In this document: one piece after another, positions 15,740-24,654 of the stretch
Position numbering within the stretch: position 1 is the stretch's first letter
Layout of the letters: the number at the start of each line of letters is the position of its first letter
Assembly: GCF_002024505.1 (NCBI RefSeq)
Contig: NZ_CP019402.1
Location: forward strand, 124,001-188,000
DNA length: 64,000 bases
Source: Plantibacter flavus
GTDB taxonomy: Bacteria; Actinomycetota; Actinomycetes; Actinomycetales; Microbacteriaceae
Direction of reading: 5' to 3'
Translations under genes and position numbers: made by a program
Notes under the pieces: generated by a model
The model's input: the letters and a program-made list of their open reading frames with translations, nothing else
Told to the model about the DNA's origin: nothing
Databases searched by the model: none

Positions 15740-16138
15740 ATGGAAACGACCAAGCCCGTCGTCCTGTTCGTCTGCCAGCACAATGCGGGCCGCTCCCAAC
15801 TCGGTGCAGCGCTGCTCGAACACGTTGCGAGCGAGCGTTTCACCGCGATCTCAGCCGGCCTCGCTCCGTCACACGCTGTGAACCCCGCCGTCGCCGCAAC
15901 CGTCGCCGAACTCGGACTCGACATCTCCGACCGTGTGCCGCGCGCCGTCACCCCCACCGACTTGGATCAGGCCGACATCGTGGTGCTCATGAAGCCCGGC
16001 CTGGCCCTTCCCGCCAGCCCGCGAGGAGAGGTCTTGGAGTGGTCGTTCCCGAACCCCGATGCCTGGGACGTCGACGCTGTGCGCCCGCTGCGGGAAGCCG
16101 TCGCCGAGCGGATTCGCACGAGCCTGCTCACCCGGTAG
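15740..16138 (+). CDS. arsC: Arsenate reductase, single-cysteine LMW-phosphatase type
   Basis: 132-residue ArsC of the low-molecular-weight tyrosine phosphatase fold with the P-loop C12-QHNAG-R18-S. C12 is the only cysteine: the second and third redox cysteines of thioredoxin-coupled ArsC are absent. This is the pattern of the mycothiol/mycoredoxin-dependent arsenate reductases of Corynebacterium glutamicum, which fits an actinobacterial host. It is probably co-transcribed with the ArsR-ArsC fusion. ATG 15740 is the first start in the family-matching frame. Confidence 0.9.
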   Translation: METTKPVVLFVCQHNAGRSQLGAALLEHVASERFTAISAGLAPSHAVNPAVAATVAELGLDISDRVPRAVTPTDLDQADIVVLMKPGLALPASPRGEVLEWSFPNPDAWDVDAVRPLREAVAERIRTSLLTR

Positions 16139-16152
16139 TGCCCGCAGTGCGG

Positions 16153-17475
16153 TCAGACGGACGCGGGCGCGCGGCCGATCTGCAGCACCTGCTCCGGTAC
16201 GGCGCAACAGGAACCACCGGGCGATGCACCGGACGCATCGAACAGGCCGGTCCCGCCACACACACCCGTGTCCGGGAGGACGAGTTCCACCCGTTTGGCC
16301 GCAGCGTGGTCCCCTGCCAGGGCGGCGACGACGGAGCGCACCTGCTCGTAGCCGGTCATTGCGAGGAAGGTCGGCGCGCGCCCGTAGGACTTCGCGCCCA
16401 CGATGTAGAAGTCCGGCTCCGGCTGCGCGAGATCCCGTGCGCCGGTCGCGGCGACCGAGCCACACGAGTGCAGGTTCGGGTCGACCTCGGCCGCGATCCG
16501 TGCCGGAGCCTGGAGCGACGGGTCCAGCTCGATCCGCAGTTCTGACAGGAACGACAGATCGGGTCGGAATCCGGTCAGTACGATCACCCGATCAGCGGCG
16601 GGCAGCTCGCGGCCGTCCTCCGACACCAGCACGGTCCGGTCTCCGTCGCGAGCCACGCGCTCGACCCGGAACCCCGTGACCAGGTTGACCAGACCGCTGT
16701 CGACGAGTTCGCTCGCCGTCACGCCGAGGGCGCCGCGGGCGGGCAGCTCGTCGGCGTCGCCGCCGCCGAAGGTGTTCCCGACCGTGCCCCGGCGCAACAC
16801 CCAGGTGATCGTGGTGTCCGGATGCCGGCGAGCGACTCGGGCCAATGCGATGACGGCCGTGACGGCTGAGTGTCCGGAGCCGACCACGACGGTGTGCCCG
16901 CCCTCGAACCCGGTCTGGTTCCGGAAGTCGGGGATCCGGTAGCTGAGCAGGTCGGACGCCGCCCGCTCTCCCAGCGCCGGCAGGCCGTCGGCGCCGGCAG
17001 GGTTCGGTGACGACCAGGTGCCGGAAGCGTCGATGACCGCTCGGGCATCCAAGCGATACTCCGCCCCGTCCGCCGATTCGACATGCACGGTGAACGGTTG
17101 TTCCGCGCGCCCAGCGTCCACGAGTCGGTCGCGACCGCGCCGGGACACTCCGACCACACGGGCGTCGAACCGCACGCGCTCGCCCAGGGCCTCGGCGAGT
17201 GGAGCGAGATAGGTGTTGATCCACTGGGCTCCGGTCGGGAAGCCCTTCGTCGGGGCCGTCCAACCGGTCGGGGCGAGCAGCCGTGCGGATGCCGCGTCGA
17301 CCAACTCGGACCAGTCGGAGAACAGCCGCACGTGGCCCCACTCCGATACCGCGGCGGCAGCCGAGGGGCCGGCCTCGAGCACCCGCACCGGAACGTCGCG
17401 CTCCACCAGGTGCGCTGCGGCTGCCAAGCCCTGCGGGCCCGCGCCGATCACGATCACGGGCAGCTCGTTCACCAT
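16153..17475 (-). CDS. ArsO-like flavin monooxygenase of the arsenic island
   Basis: 440-residue flavin-binding monooxygenase-type protein with an N-terminal FAD motif 'VIVIGAGPQGLAAAAHL' and a second dinucleotide fold 'TVVVGSGHSAVTAVIAL'. Near the C-terminus it carries 'GGTGLF' and 'GGSCC' with a vicinal cysteine pair, a feature that could bind trivalent arsenic. Genes of this type are often annotated arsO in ars operons; the reaction is not established. It is divergent from arsR (17560) and convergent with arsC (14-nt gap). ATG 17475 matches the family; the frame is open far upstream but without homology. Confidence 0.82.
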   Translation of the reverse strand: MVNELPVIVIGAGPQGLAAAAHLVERDVPVRVLEAGPSAAAAVSEWGHVRLFSDWSELVDAASARLLAPTGWTAPTKGFPTGAQWINTYLAPLAEALGERVRFDARVVGVSRRGRDRLVDAGRAEQPFTVHVESADGAEYRLDARAVIDASGTWSSPNPAGADGLPALGERAASDLLSYRIPDFRNQTGFEGGHTVVVGSGHSAVTAVIALARVARRHPDTTITWVLRRGTVGNTFGGGDADELPARGALGVTASELVDSGLVNLVTGFRVERVARDGDRTVLVSEDGRELPAADRVIVLTGFRPDLSFLSELRIELDPSLQAPARIAAEVDPNLHSCGSVAATGARDLAQPEPDFYIVGAKSYGRAPTFLAMTGYEQVRSVVAALAGDHAAAKRVELVLPDTGVCGGTGLFDASGASPGGSCCAVPEQVLQIGRAPASV

Positions 17476-17497
17476 CGCCAACTCCAATCGACAAACA

Positions 17498-17541
17498 TCA
17501 ATACGCCGAGACTGATCGATACATCGACGAATGTCAATACG
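17498..17541. promoter_or_regulatory. Candidate operators between arsO and arsR
   Basis: The 84-nt divergent gap holds two direct TCAATACG repeats (17498-17505 and 17534-17541), and between them a dyad TCGAT-AC-ATCGA (17516-17527). These are the only repeated elements in the gap and are plausible ArsR sites, but no single match to a known ArsR operator is strong. Confidence 0.4.
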
Positions 17542-17559
17542 ACGTGTCAGGATGAGTCC

Positions 17560-17907
17560 ATGCCGATCGAACCGCCGCTCCTGGAAGCCGACGTAGCCGC
17601 ATGCTGCACTCCCGTCACCGGCGGAGTGCTCGCGCTCGACGAGGCTGAACGGATCGCCCGCACCTTCAAAGCGCTCGGCGACCCGACTCGCGTGCGTCTG
17701 CTGTCGCTGATCGCTGCGAGCGAGAGCGGAGAGGCGTGCATCTGCGATCTCACCGAGCCGGTCGGGCTCTCGCAGCCCACGGTCTCGCACCACATGCGGA
17801 TCCTCGTCGATGCCGGACTCGCCACCCGCGAACAGCGTGGCCGATGGGCGTACTTCCGGGTCATCGCGGACGGGCTCGAACGCGCCTCCCGAGCGATCCG
17901 CCCGTGA
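17560..17907 (+). CDS. arsR: ArsR-family arsenical-responsive repressor
   Basis: 115-residue ArsR/SmtB winged-helix protein. It carries a vicinal pair C15-C16 in 'AACCTP' and the metal-binding-helix motif 'EACICDL' (C60, C62), which resembles ELCVCDL of classical ArsR. The recognition helix is 'SQPTVSHHMRILVDAGL'. These cysteines can bind As(III) or Sb(III), unlike the cysteine-free HTH of the ArsR-ArsC fusion. It is transcribed divergently from the arsO-like gene. A CAGGAT box lies 6 nt before ATG 17560. Confidence 0.92.
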   Translation: MPIEPPLLEADVAACCTPVTGGVLALDEAERIARTFKALGDPTRVRLLSLIAASESGEACICDLTEPVGLSQPTVSHHMRILVDAGLATREQRGRWAYFRVIADGLERASRAIRP

Positions 17908-17931
17908 CCGTGTCAGTCGCCGTCCGCCCGC

Positions 17932-18627
17932 TCAGCCGGTGATGAGGTTCGACAGCGCGTCGATCGAGTGGACGACGGCGAGGGCACCGGTGGCCTCCGC
18001 CGGCGAGCCGTAGCCCCACTCGACGAGGATCGTCGGAATTCCGTGCGCCGCTGCGCCCTCGATGTCGTGGAGGCGGTCGCCGACGAGCACGGTGCGGGAC
18101 GTGTCGACGCCGGCGGCGGTGAGGCGCCGGAGGGCCTCGCCGACGACGTCGGCCTTGCTGCTGCGCACCTCGTCCTCCGAGGCGCCGGTGACGACGGTGA
18201 AGTACTGGCTCAGACCGAAGTGGTCGAGGATCGTGTTCGCCTGTGACTCGGGCTTCGAGGTCGCGAGCCCGATCGGGATCCCGGCCTCGGAGATGCGCGC
18301 GAGCAACCCGGCGACGCCTGGGAACACCGCGGTGCCGACTTCGGCGCCCTCGATGGCGACCTGGCGGCGGTACTCGGTGAGGGCGAGCTGCGACTGCAGC
18401 GGGTCCATGCCCGCGAAGTCGCGGAAGGAGTCGAGCAGCGGCGGCCCGACCCAGCGCAGCAGGGATTCGTCGGACGGGACGGGGGCGCCGACGTTCGCCA
18501 GCGTCGCCTTCATGCGGGAGATGATGCCGGGAGCCGAGTCCACGATCGTGCCGTCGAGGTCGAACAGCACGCAGGACCAGCTGCGGTGGAAGGACACGGT
18601 CGTACTGGCGAGGTAGAGATCGGTCAC
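17932..18627 (-). CDS. HAD-family phosphatase (Gph/PgmB-like)
   Basis: 231-residue HAD subfamily IA hydrolase. Motif I is 'VLFDLDGTIVDS', motif II 'GLATSKPES', the motif III Lys lies in 'SSKADVVGEAL' and motif IV is 'VLVGDRLHDIEGA'. A helical cap lies between motifs I and II, as in phosphoglycolate phosphatases. The substrate is unknown. I chose GTG 18627 because TAGGAT (18640-18635) ends 7 nt before it, predicting a leaderless transcript; ATG 18636 would place the start codon inside the -10 box. It is divergent from the isomerase operon at 18.7 kb. Confidence 0.85.
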   Translation of the reverse strand: MTDLYLASTTVSFHRSWSCVLFDLDGTIVDSAPGIISRMKATLANVGAPVPSDESLLRWVGPPLLDSFRDFAGMDPLQSQLALTEYRRQVAIEGAEVGTAVFPGVAGLLARISEAGIPIGLATSKPESQANTILDHFGLSQYFTVVTGASEDEVRSSKADVVGEALRRLTAAGVDTSRTVLVGDRLHDIEGAAAHGIPTILVEWGYGSPAEATGALAVVHSIDALSNLITG

Positions 18628-18665
18628 ACGCCCCATCCTAGGGCGACCCCTCCCGTCAGGCAGGG

Positions 18666-18694
18666 TTGTCAACCGGTTGCCAGAGTCGTAGGCT
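18666..18694 (+). promoter_or_regulatory. Promoter of isomerase operon with LacI-type operator
   Basis: TTGTCA (18666-18671), a 17-nt spacer and TAGGCT (18689-18694) make a good vegetative promoter. A dyad TGTCAACCGGTTGCCA (18667-18682) covers the -35 and spacer. Its reverse complement differs at one position from the operator at 33343-33358, so both are probably bound by the same LacI-type repressor. Confidence 0.7.
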
Positions 18695-18760
18695 GACAGG
18701 ACCGGCAGCCCGACTGTCTGGTTCCCGATGACGAGAACGAACGCGAAGGCGGAAGCGCAC

Positions 18761-19609
18761 GTGAATGCACAACACCCGGTGAGCTGGACCCTGTCGGGCT
18801 TCGGCGACGAGATCGACGCCGACCCGACGACGCAGATCGCCGTGCTCGAAGCGCTCGGTGCATCGCACATCGAGGTCCGGAGCGCGTGGGGCGTCAACAT
18901 CATCGACCTCGACGCCGACCAGCTCGCGCGACTCGGTGCGCAGCTGGAGCGGTCGGGCATGGGTGTGTCCGCCATCGGCTCACCGATCGGCAAGGTCGAC
19001 GTGGCCCTCGACGCCGAGCTGGAGGTCGCCCGCCTCTCGCGAGCGATCGCCGCTGCACACGCCCTCGGGACCCCGAACATCCGCATCTTCTCGTTCTTCC
19101 GCGGCGAGGGCGTCCCGGTGGAGAGCACCCGCGACGACGTCCTGGTCCGCATGCGCCTGCTCGCCGACCTGGCCGAGCGTGAGGGGGTCGTGCTGCTGCA
19201 CGAGAACGAGAAGGACATCTACGGCGACGTCCCGGAGCGCATCCTCGACCTCGTCGAGTCGGTCGGATCACCGGCACTCCGTCTCGCCTGGGACAACGCG
19301 AACTTCGTCCAGGTGGGCGTCGCTCCGTTCGACGACGGCTACGCGATGCTGCGCCCCTACCTCGACTACCTGCAGGTCAAGGACGCGGTCGCCGCGAGCG
19401 GCCAGGTCGTGCCGTCCGGCGATGGTGACGGGCAACTGCGTGAGACGCTCACGGCGTTGCGCGACGACGGCTACACCGGTTTCGCCTCGCTCGAGCCGCA
19501 CCTCGCCGACACCCACGCGCTCGGCGGCTTCTCCGGTCCCGCCTCGTTCGGCGTCGCCGCCCGGGCCTTCCGGAGGCTCACCGACGAGCTGGGGATCGAG
19601 CTGCGATGA
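18761..19609 (+). CDS. TIM-barrel sugar phosphate isomerase/epimerase (AP-endonuclease 2 family)
   Basis: 282-residue xylose-isomerase-like TIM barrel. Metal-site and barrel-strand segments are visible: 'HIEVRSAWG', 'VLLHENEKDIYGD' (His, Glu), 'RLAWDNANFVQVG' (Asp), 'LQVKDA' and 'GFASLEPHL' (Glu). The family includes inosose and keto-sugar isomerases or dehydratases; the exact substrate is unknown. It overlaps the next Gfo/Idh/MocA dehydrogenase by 4 nt. GTG 18761 follows a GGAAG site and fits the family start; ATG 18728 is an in-frame alternative. The LacI-type operator in its promoter links it to the uronate locus at 26-37 kb. Confidence 0.82.
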   Translation: MNAQHPVSWTLSGFGDEIDADPTTQIAVLEALGASHIEVRSAWGVNIIDLDADQLARLGAQLERSGMGVSAIGSPIGKVDVALDAELEVARLSRAIAAAHALGTPNIRIFSFFRGEGVPVESTRDDVLVRMRLLADLAEREGVVLLHENEKDIYGDVPERILDLVESVGSPALRLAWDNANFVQVGVAPFDDGYAMLRPYLDYLQVKDAVAASGQVVPSGDGDGQLRETLTALRDDGYTGFASLEPHLADTHALGGFSGPASFGVAARAFRRLTDELGIELR

Positions 19610-20658
19610 GCCGCGGGCCAGCACCCGTCCTCCGCCGCGTCGCCGTGATCGGGTGCGGTGACATCGCAGCCCTCCACCTCGCGGCGATCGGAACGGTTCC
19701 CGGCGCGCAGCTCGTGGCGGTGTGCGACGTCGACACCGGCCGGCTCGATGCGGCGATGGCTACGACGGGTGTCCCGGGCTTCACCGACCTCGATCGACTG
19801 TTCGACGAGGCGCGACCCGACGTCGTGCACATCTGCACCCCGCACCACTTGCACGCCGACCAGGCGATCCGAGCGCTCGAGCGCGGGATCAGCGTCATCC
19901 TCGAGAAGCCCCTCGCCCACACGCGCGAGGAGGCCGAACGGCTCCTGGCCGCTGCGGAGCACAGTCGCGCGAAGATCGCGGTGTGCTTCCAGAACCGCTA
20001 CAACCAGCCGGCGGAACGCGCCAAGGAACTCCTCGACTCGGGTGAGCTCGGCGCAGTGCTCGGCGCCTCGGCGGTCGTGCCGTGGCATCGGACGGCGGCC
20101 TACTACGAGGATCGCCCTTGGCGTGGTCGCTGGGCGACCGGCGGCGGCGGTCTCCTCATGAACCAGGCGATCCACACGATCGACCTCGTGCAGTGGTTGG
20201 TCGGCGACCCGGTCGAGGCGACGGGATCGATCGCCACCCGCGCGCTCGCCGAGGTGATCGAGGTCGAGGACACGGCCGAGCTCCGCATCGTGCACGCGGG
20301 AGGCGCGACGAGCACGGTCTACGCGACGGTCGCCGGGGTCGCGAACCTGCCCGTGACGATCGACGTCGTCTGCGAGCGGGGCACGCTGAGCCTCGGCGCC
20401 GAACTCACTGCCCGCTTCGCCGACGGGCGCGTCGAGACCACGGTCGAGCGCGTGACGGCCAGCGGAGCGCGTGCCTACTGGGGCGTCTCCCATGAACGGC
20501 TGATCCAGGACTTCTACGCGGGGCTCGACGAGCCGGGCGCCTTCTGGCTCCACCCCGCAGAAGCGCGGAAGGCGTTCGATGTGATCCAGGACGTCTACGA
20601 CGCGGCGATCCCCGAGCGACGGTCGCCGGTCCTCGCCGCGCAGCCCGGCGGTCGCTGA
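19606..20658 (+). CDS. Gfo/Idh/MocA family dehydrogenase
   Basis: 350-residue NAD(P)-dependent oxidoreductase: N-terminal Rossmann fold 'VAVIGCGDIAALHLAAI', the catalytic Lys in 'SVILEKPLAHT', and a C-terminal domain with 'GGGGLLMNQAIHTIDLVQWLVG', which carries the usual Asp/His pair. It oxidises or reduces a hydroxyl of a sugar, inositol or derivative. It overlaps the TIM-barrel isomerase by 4 nt, so the two probably act in sequence on one keto-sugar. A strong hairpin directly at the stop codon ends the operon. Confidence 0.88.
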   Translation: MSRGPAPVLRRVAVIGCGDIAALHLAAIGTVPGAQLVAVCDVDTGRLDAAMATTGVPGFTDLDRLFDEARPDVVHICTPHHLHADQAIRALERGISVILEKPLAHTREEAERLLAAAEHSRAKIAVCFQNRYNQPAERAKELLDSGELGAVLGASAVVPWHRTAAYYEDRPWRGRWATGGGGLLMNQAIHTIDLVQWLVGDPVEATGSIATRALAEVIEVEDTAELRIVHAGGATSTVYATVAGVANLPVTIDVVCERGTLSLGAELTARFADGRVETTVERVTASGARAYWGVSHERLIQDFYAGLDEPGAFWLHPAEARKAFDVIQDVYDAAIPERRSPVLAAQPGGR

Positions 20659-20684
20659 GCCACGATCGGTCGTGGGTCAGCGAC
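20651..20684. terminator. Bidirectional hairpin terminator
   Basis: GTCGCTGA and CCACGA pair with TCGTGG and TCAGCGAC, with one bulged G on each side and a 4-nt loop. The hairpin includes the stop codon of the plus-strand Gfo/Idh gene and precedes the end of the minus-strand ROK gene (20688), so it can serve both convergent genes. Confidence 0.7.
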
Positions 20685-20687
20685 GGC

Positions 20688-21902
20688 TCAGGGCGCCGCG
20701 TCCCGCTTGACGAGCAGCAGCGCTCCCGCCGGGTCGGGGAACCGCTCCACATCTCGGACGGCCGTCTGCAGGACGGTGTCGAGGTGCTGGGACGCCAGGC
20801 TGACGCCACCCATCGCCACCGCCTCCGAACCGAGCGAGGAGACGACCACGTCCGGTGGCAGCGGGCAGATCCCGCCGAGGGTGCGGATGAAGCGCGGCAG
20901 GAAGACGTCCGCGCCCGGAGCGCTGCCGCCTCCGACAACGAGGAGTTCCGGATCGAGCGCCAGGATCATGGCCGCCGCGCCGGTGGCCAGGTCGTCCGCG
21001 AACTCCTCCATCGCCGTCAGGGCGATCCGATCACCGGCGCGAGCCGCCTCGAAGATCGCTTCGCGGGACGGCCGTGGTGAACCGAGGACCGACTCGCCGT
21101 ACCGCTCGTTCAAGCGGGACCACCGGAGTTCGGGCATCTCGCCGACGATCCCTGCCGCACCGTGCACGCCGCGATGCACCTTCCCGTCGACGATGGAGGC
21201 CGCGCTGGTGCGCACGCCGCAGAGGAGGTAGACGACGTCGCGGTGGCCCTGTGCTGCGCCGACGGTCAGTTCCGCGCGGGCGCCGAGCGCGACGTCGCCC
21301 TCCACCAGGACGGCACCGTCGAACTCCTGCTCGAACCGCTCGCGCAGGTTCAGTCCGACCCAGTCCGGCAGCCCCGTTCCGCCGAAGTGCAGCACCTCGC
21401 CGTCTCGGCCGATCGCACCCGGGGAGCCCACGGCGACGATCCACACCGACCCGCGGGTGAGGCCGAGGGTGCTGAGCACCGCATCGCCGGTCGCCAGCGC
21501 CAGGGTGATGCGCTCGGTCGCGCCCGTGTCCTCGGGCAGGCGAGCCGTGCGCTGGCCCAGGACGGCACCGGCGAGGTCCGTCACGACGGCGTGGATGTGG
21601 TTCGCGCCGATGTCGAGTGACAGGAGGTGGCCGAGTCCGGCCCGCACGCTGAAGGCGGTGGCCGGTCGGCCGATCCGGGACGCCGAGGCGCGTTGGACGG
21701 ATTCGAGCCAGCCCATCTCGACGAGGTCCGTCACGATCGCGTCGATGGCCGTCCGAGACAGCCCGGACGCGTTCGCCAACTCCCGCAGGGTGAGTGGCTC
21801 CGGGAGCAGGGCGCGCAGCACACCGAGCGAGTTCATCCTCCGGAGCAACGATCGACTGCCCATCGATCCGCCGGAGGGCTCCACCATCGCCTCTCGAGGC
21901 AT
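20688..21902 (-). CDS. ROK-family transcriptional regulator (NagC/XylR type)
   Basis: 404 residues: an N-terminal winged helix-turn-helix (about residues 20-75, 'LTLRELANASGLSRTAIDAIVTDLVEMGWL') followed by a ROK kinase-like domain ('LLSLDIGANHIHAVVTDLAGAVLG', 'VGSPGAIGRDGEVLHFGGTGLPDW', 'VEGDVALGARAELTVGAA'). Such proteins bind a sugar and regulate its catabolic genes. The divergent neighbour is a GH36 alpha-galactosidase, the likely target. The ATG at 21902 follows a purine-rich GGGGGGAATGG; ATG 21887 is an alternative. Confidence 0.88.
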   Translation of the reverse strand: MPREAMVEPSGGSMGSRSLLRRMNSLGVLRALLPEPLTLRELANASGLSRTAIDAIVTDLVEMGWLESVQRASASRIGRPATAFSVRAGLGHLLSLDIGANHIHAVVTDLAGAVLGQRTARLPEDTGATERITLALATGDAVLSTLGLTRGSVWIVAVGSPGAIGRDGEVLHFGGTGLPDWVGLNLRERFEQEFDGAVLVEGDVALGARAELTVGAAQGHRDVVYLLCGVRTSAASIVDGKVHRGVHGAAGIVGEMPELRWSRLNERYGESVLGSPRPSREAIFEAARAGDRIALTAMEEFADDLATGAAAMILALDPELLVVGGGSAPGADVFLPRFIRTLGGICPLPPDVVVSSLGSEAVAMGGVSLASQHLDTVLQTAVRDVERFPDPAGALLLVKRDAAP

Positions 21903-22043
21903 CCGCCATTCCCCCCTTGCGACTTTTCACGGCACGTTGCAGTATTAACTCCGCCTCCTCGACTCTACCCGCGGCAGCCCCGCGGTGGCAGGCGTGAATC
22001 CCGCGTCGATCCCGAGAGTGCCCATCCAGACAGAAAGCCGGCC

Positions 22044-23543
22044 ATGCTGCACACCCTCACCTTCGGTGACCTCCGCGTCCCCGCGAACCTCGCCGGCGAA
22101 CCGACCGCCACGAGCACCGGCTTCGTCGTGCCCGCCGGTCCGGTCGCGATCCTCCACCCCTTCGGCGACACCGGGTTCTACCGGCACGGCTGGAACTCGT
22201 GGAGCCCGAGCGGCTGGACCACCACGGACGGCGAGACCATCGGCATCAAGAACAACCCCGACCGGCTGCTCACCGCCGACGATGCGGTCAACGAGACCCC
22301 GCACCTCCACTCCGGCAGCGGTGTCGGAGCCATCGCGGGACCGGACGGCACCGTGCTGCTCATCGGGACCCTCGGGCTCGGCAACCCCAGGGTCGGTGCC
22401 GACCGCAACACGATCTGGGCGCGGAGCGAGACCGACGAAGCCGAGTGGTTCGTCACGTTCGGGCCGGAGCAGCAGGCCTTCGCCGACTATGCGGCGATCC
22501 TGTCAGAACGACTCGGGCGGCGCTCGCAGCGCGCCGGTCGCGTCTGGAGCAGTTGGTACTCCTACTACGAGGGCATCGACGAGGAGCTGGTCGCCCGCAC
22601 CGTGGCCGACCTCACCGGGTACCCCTTCGACGTGTTCCAGCTCGACGACGGCTGGGAGCCGATCGTGGGCGACTGGACGGCCGGTCCGGACTTCCCGTCC
22701 GGCATGCAGGCGACCGCCGGTCGCATCGCCGAGGCCGGGTTCCGCCCGGGGCTCTGGCTCGCCCCCATGATCGCGCTTCCCGATTCCACGATCGCGCGGG
22801 AGCGCCCCGACCTCCTCGTGCAGGACGACGCCGGCCGCCCGCTGGCGACCGGCTACAACTGGAACTCCCACTACTACTCGCTCGACACCACGCAGCGGGA
22901 GGTGCATGACCACCTCCGCGAGGTCTTCGAGCGCGTCACCGGGTGGGGTTTCAGCTACCTCAAGCTCGACTTCATGTACGCGGGGGCCGTCGCCGGTCGG
23001 CGGCATCAGGACGTCCACCGCGAGACCGCCTACCGGGACGCGATCTCGTTCATCAGGGAGACCGTCGGCGACGACGTGTACCTGCTCGGCTGCGGCGTCC
23101 CGATGATCCCGTCCATCGGGGTGTTCGACGGCGCGCGCGTTGGGCCGGATGTCGGTCCGTTCTGGGACAACGCCGAACGGGTCGGCGACCCGTCGGGCGT
23201 CGGCGCATGGAACTCGATCGTCGACTCCGTCAACCGCGTCTGGCTGAAGGACGTCTACGAGGTCGACCCCGACGCCGTCTACTTCCGCAGCGCCCGCAAC
23301 CTCCTCGACCCGGACGAGCGACGCATGCTCCAGGACGTGGCGGCCATCCTCGAGTTCAAATCGACCTCCGATCCGGTGGTGTGGCTGCACGAGAGCGAGC
23401 GAGCCGAACTCCGGCAGTACCTCACGGAGACCCCCACGGTCGAGCAGACAGGGCGGTTCACCTTCCGGCTCGACGGCCGCGAGGTCGACCTGACGGCCGT
23501 CGTGGCAGGGGAGGCCCGGTCCGACACCTCGTACATCGGGTGA
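22044..23543 (+). CDS. GH36-type alpha-galactosidase
   Basis: 499-residue glycoside hydrolase of the GH36/GH-D clan. The nucleophile Asp309 lies in 'YLKLDFMYAG' and the acid/base Asp369 in 'ARVGPDVGPFW', about 60 residues apart as expected; 'VFQLDDGWEP' is the substrate-binding strand. At 499 residues it is shorter than the ~700-residue classical GH36 enzymes. There is no signal peptide, so it is cytoplasmic and would act on imported alpha-galactosides. It is divergent from the ROK regulator. A weak promoter TTGCGA-N17-CAGTAT is visible at 21917-21945. Confidence 0.87.
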   Translation: MLHTLTFGDLRVPANLAGEPTATSTGFVVPAGPVAILHPFGDTGFYRHGWNSWSPSGWTTTDGETIGIKNNPDRLLTADDAVNETPHLHSGSGVGAIAGPDGTVLLIGTLGLGNPRVGADRNTIWARSETDEAEWFVTFGPEQQAFADYAAILSERLGRRSQRAGRVWSSWYSYYEGIDEELVARTVADLTGYPFDVFQLDDGWEPIVGDWTAGPDFPSGMQATAGRIAEAGFRPGLWLAPMIALPDSTIARERPDLLVQDDAGRPLATGYNWNSHYYSLDTTQREVHDHLREVFERVTGWGFSYLKLDFMYAGAVAGRRHQDVHRETAYRDAISFIRETVGDDVYLLGCGVPMIPSIGVFDGARVGPDVGPFWDNAERVGDPSGVGAWNSIVDSVNRVWLKDVYEVDPDAVYFRSARNLLDPDERRMLQDVAAILEFKSTSDPVVWLHESERAELRQYLTETPTVEQTGRFTFRLDGREVDLTAVVAGEARSDTSYIG

Positions 23544-23638
23544 TGCTTGGCGCTCGCCGGAGACCCGGCCCTATCCGATAAACGAACGCCGATCCTCCAA
23601 AGATGGAGCTACCACGGACTCGTGAGATTCTGGGCAGG

Positions 23639-24601
23639 ATGAGCGTGAATGCTGGGCCCGCGGAGCGGTTCGAAGCCGCGGGCGGCGACGTCGACGACGC
23701 GCGCGAGCTGTACCGCGAGGCGTACCAGATCGGCGGGATCACCGTCGAGCCGACGGCCACCGACTTCGGATACCGCTTCACGTCCATCGGCGACGCCGAC
23801 CTCGCGCTGCGCGCGTCGCAGGTCGAGGGCCGGATCACGGGCGCTTCCTTCACCCAGGACGAGTACGTGGTGACCTGGCTCACGCGTGGCGAGGGCGTGA
23901 TGGACCTGCTCGGCTCGCCGATGAAGCTCCACCCTGGCGTGCCCTCGATGTTCGCGAATGACCGGCCCGCGCAGTTCGATCTCATCGACTATCGGCTCAA
24001 CATGATGCACTTCGGCGGTGCGTACTTGGAAGGCGTCGCGGCGGACACCGAGGGGTCGGTGGGTCCGATCCGGTTCGACACGACGTTCCGCCCGTCGGGC
24101 GACGCTCTGCGGCGTTGGACCGAGACGGTGGCGACCGTCGCGCGCGTGATCTACGACGACGGGAGTTCCGCGGTGCTGCGCGCCGAGGCGAACCGAGCGG
24201 CCGCCGTCACGTTGCTCGAGGTCTTCCCACATGTCGCTCTGCAGCCACGGACCGATCTGGCGGTTCCTCCGAGCAGCAAGGCCCGCGTCGCCGTCGAGTT
24301 CATGGTCGCGAACGCCCACCGACCCATCGCGACCGCGGAGATCGCGGAGGCCGCCGGGCTCAGCCTGCGCAGCCTGCAGGCGGCGTTCCGCCGTGAGTAC
24401 GACGTCACCGCCACGGACTACCTGCGCTCGATCCGCCTGGATCGCGTGCGGCAGGAGTTGCGGGATGCGGAACCGGGCCTGGCCACGGTCGCCGAGGTCG
24501 CCAGACGGTGGGGGTTCACTCACCTCGGGCGGTTCGCGGCCTCCTACACGAGCCGCTTCGGCGAGTATCCGAGTGTCACCCTCGCGTCGAGCGCCCGCTG
24601 A
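23639..24601 (+). CDS. AraC-family transcriptional regulator
   Basis: 320 residues. The C-terminal ~100 hold two AraC helix-turn-helix motifs ('IATAEIAEAAGLSLRSLQAAFRREY' and 'TVAEVARRWGFTHLGRFAASYTSRFGEYPS'), the second followed by the family's GxxPS-like end. The N-terminal ~200 residues form a ligand or dimerisation domain of the AraC-binding-like type. Its target is unknown; it lies alone between alpha-galactosidase and an alpha/beta hydrolase. ATG 23639 follows GGCAGG. Confidence 0.87.
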   Translation: MSVNAGPAERFEAAGGDVDDARELYREAYQIGGITVEPTATDFGYRFTSIGDADLALRASQVEGRITGASFTQDEYVVTWLTRGEGVMDLLGSPMKLHPGVPSMFANDRPAQFDLIDYRLNMMHFGGAYLEGVAADTEGSVGPIRFDTTFRPSGDALRRWTETVATVARVIYDDGSSAVLRAEANRAAAVTLLEVFPHVALQPRTDLAVPPSSKARVAVEFMVANAHRPIATAEIAEAAGLSLRSLQAAFRREYDVTATDYLRSIRLDRVRQELRDAEPGLATVAEVARRWGFTHLGRFAASYTSRFGEYPSVTLASSAR

Positions 24602-24633
24602 GCGCCATACCCGGTCCCTGAGCGGCACCCCGG

Positions 24634-24654
24634 TCCCTGAGCCTGTCGAAGGGC
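24634..24654 (+). repeat. Dispersed TCCCTGAGCCTGTCGAAGGGC repeat
   Basis: A 21-bp intergenic repeat with a weak dyad, preceded by partial units GGTCCCTGAGCGG. Further copies lie at 25968-25988, 39265-39285 (inverted) and 52345-52389 (split). From memory this family is common in Microbacteriaceae genomes; that is not shown by the sequence here. Confidence 0.7.

Noticed and set aside
18628..19218. Long N-terminal extension of the HAD phosphatase frame
   Set aside because: Antisense to the isomerase gene and without homology; promoter and family N-terminus place the start at 18627 or 18636.
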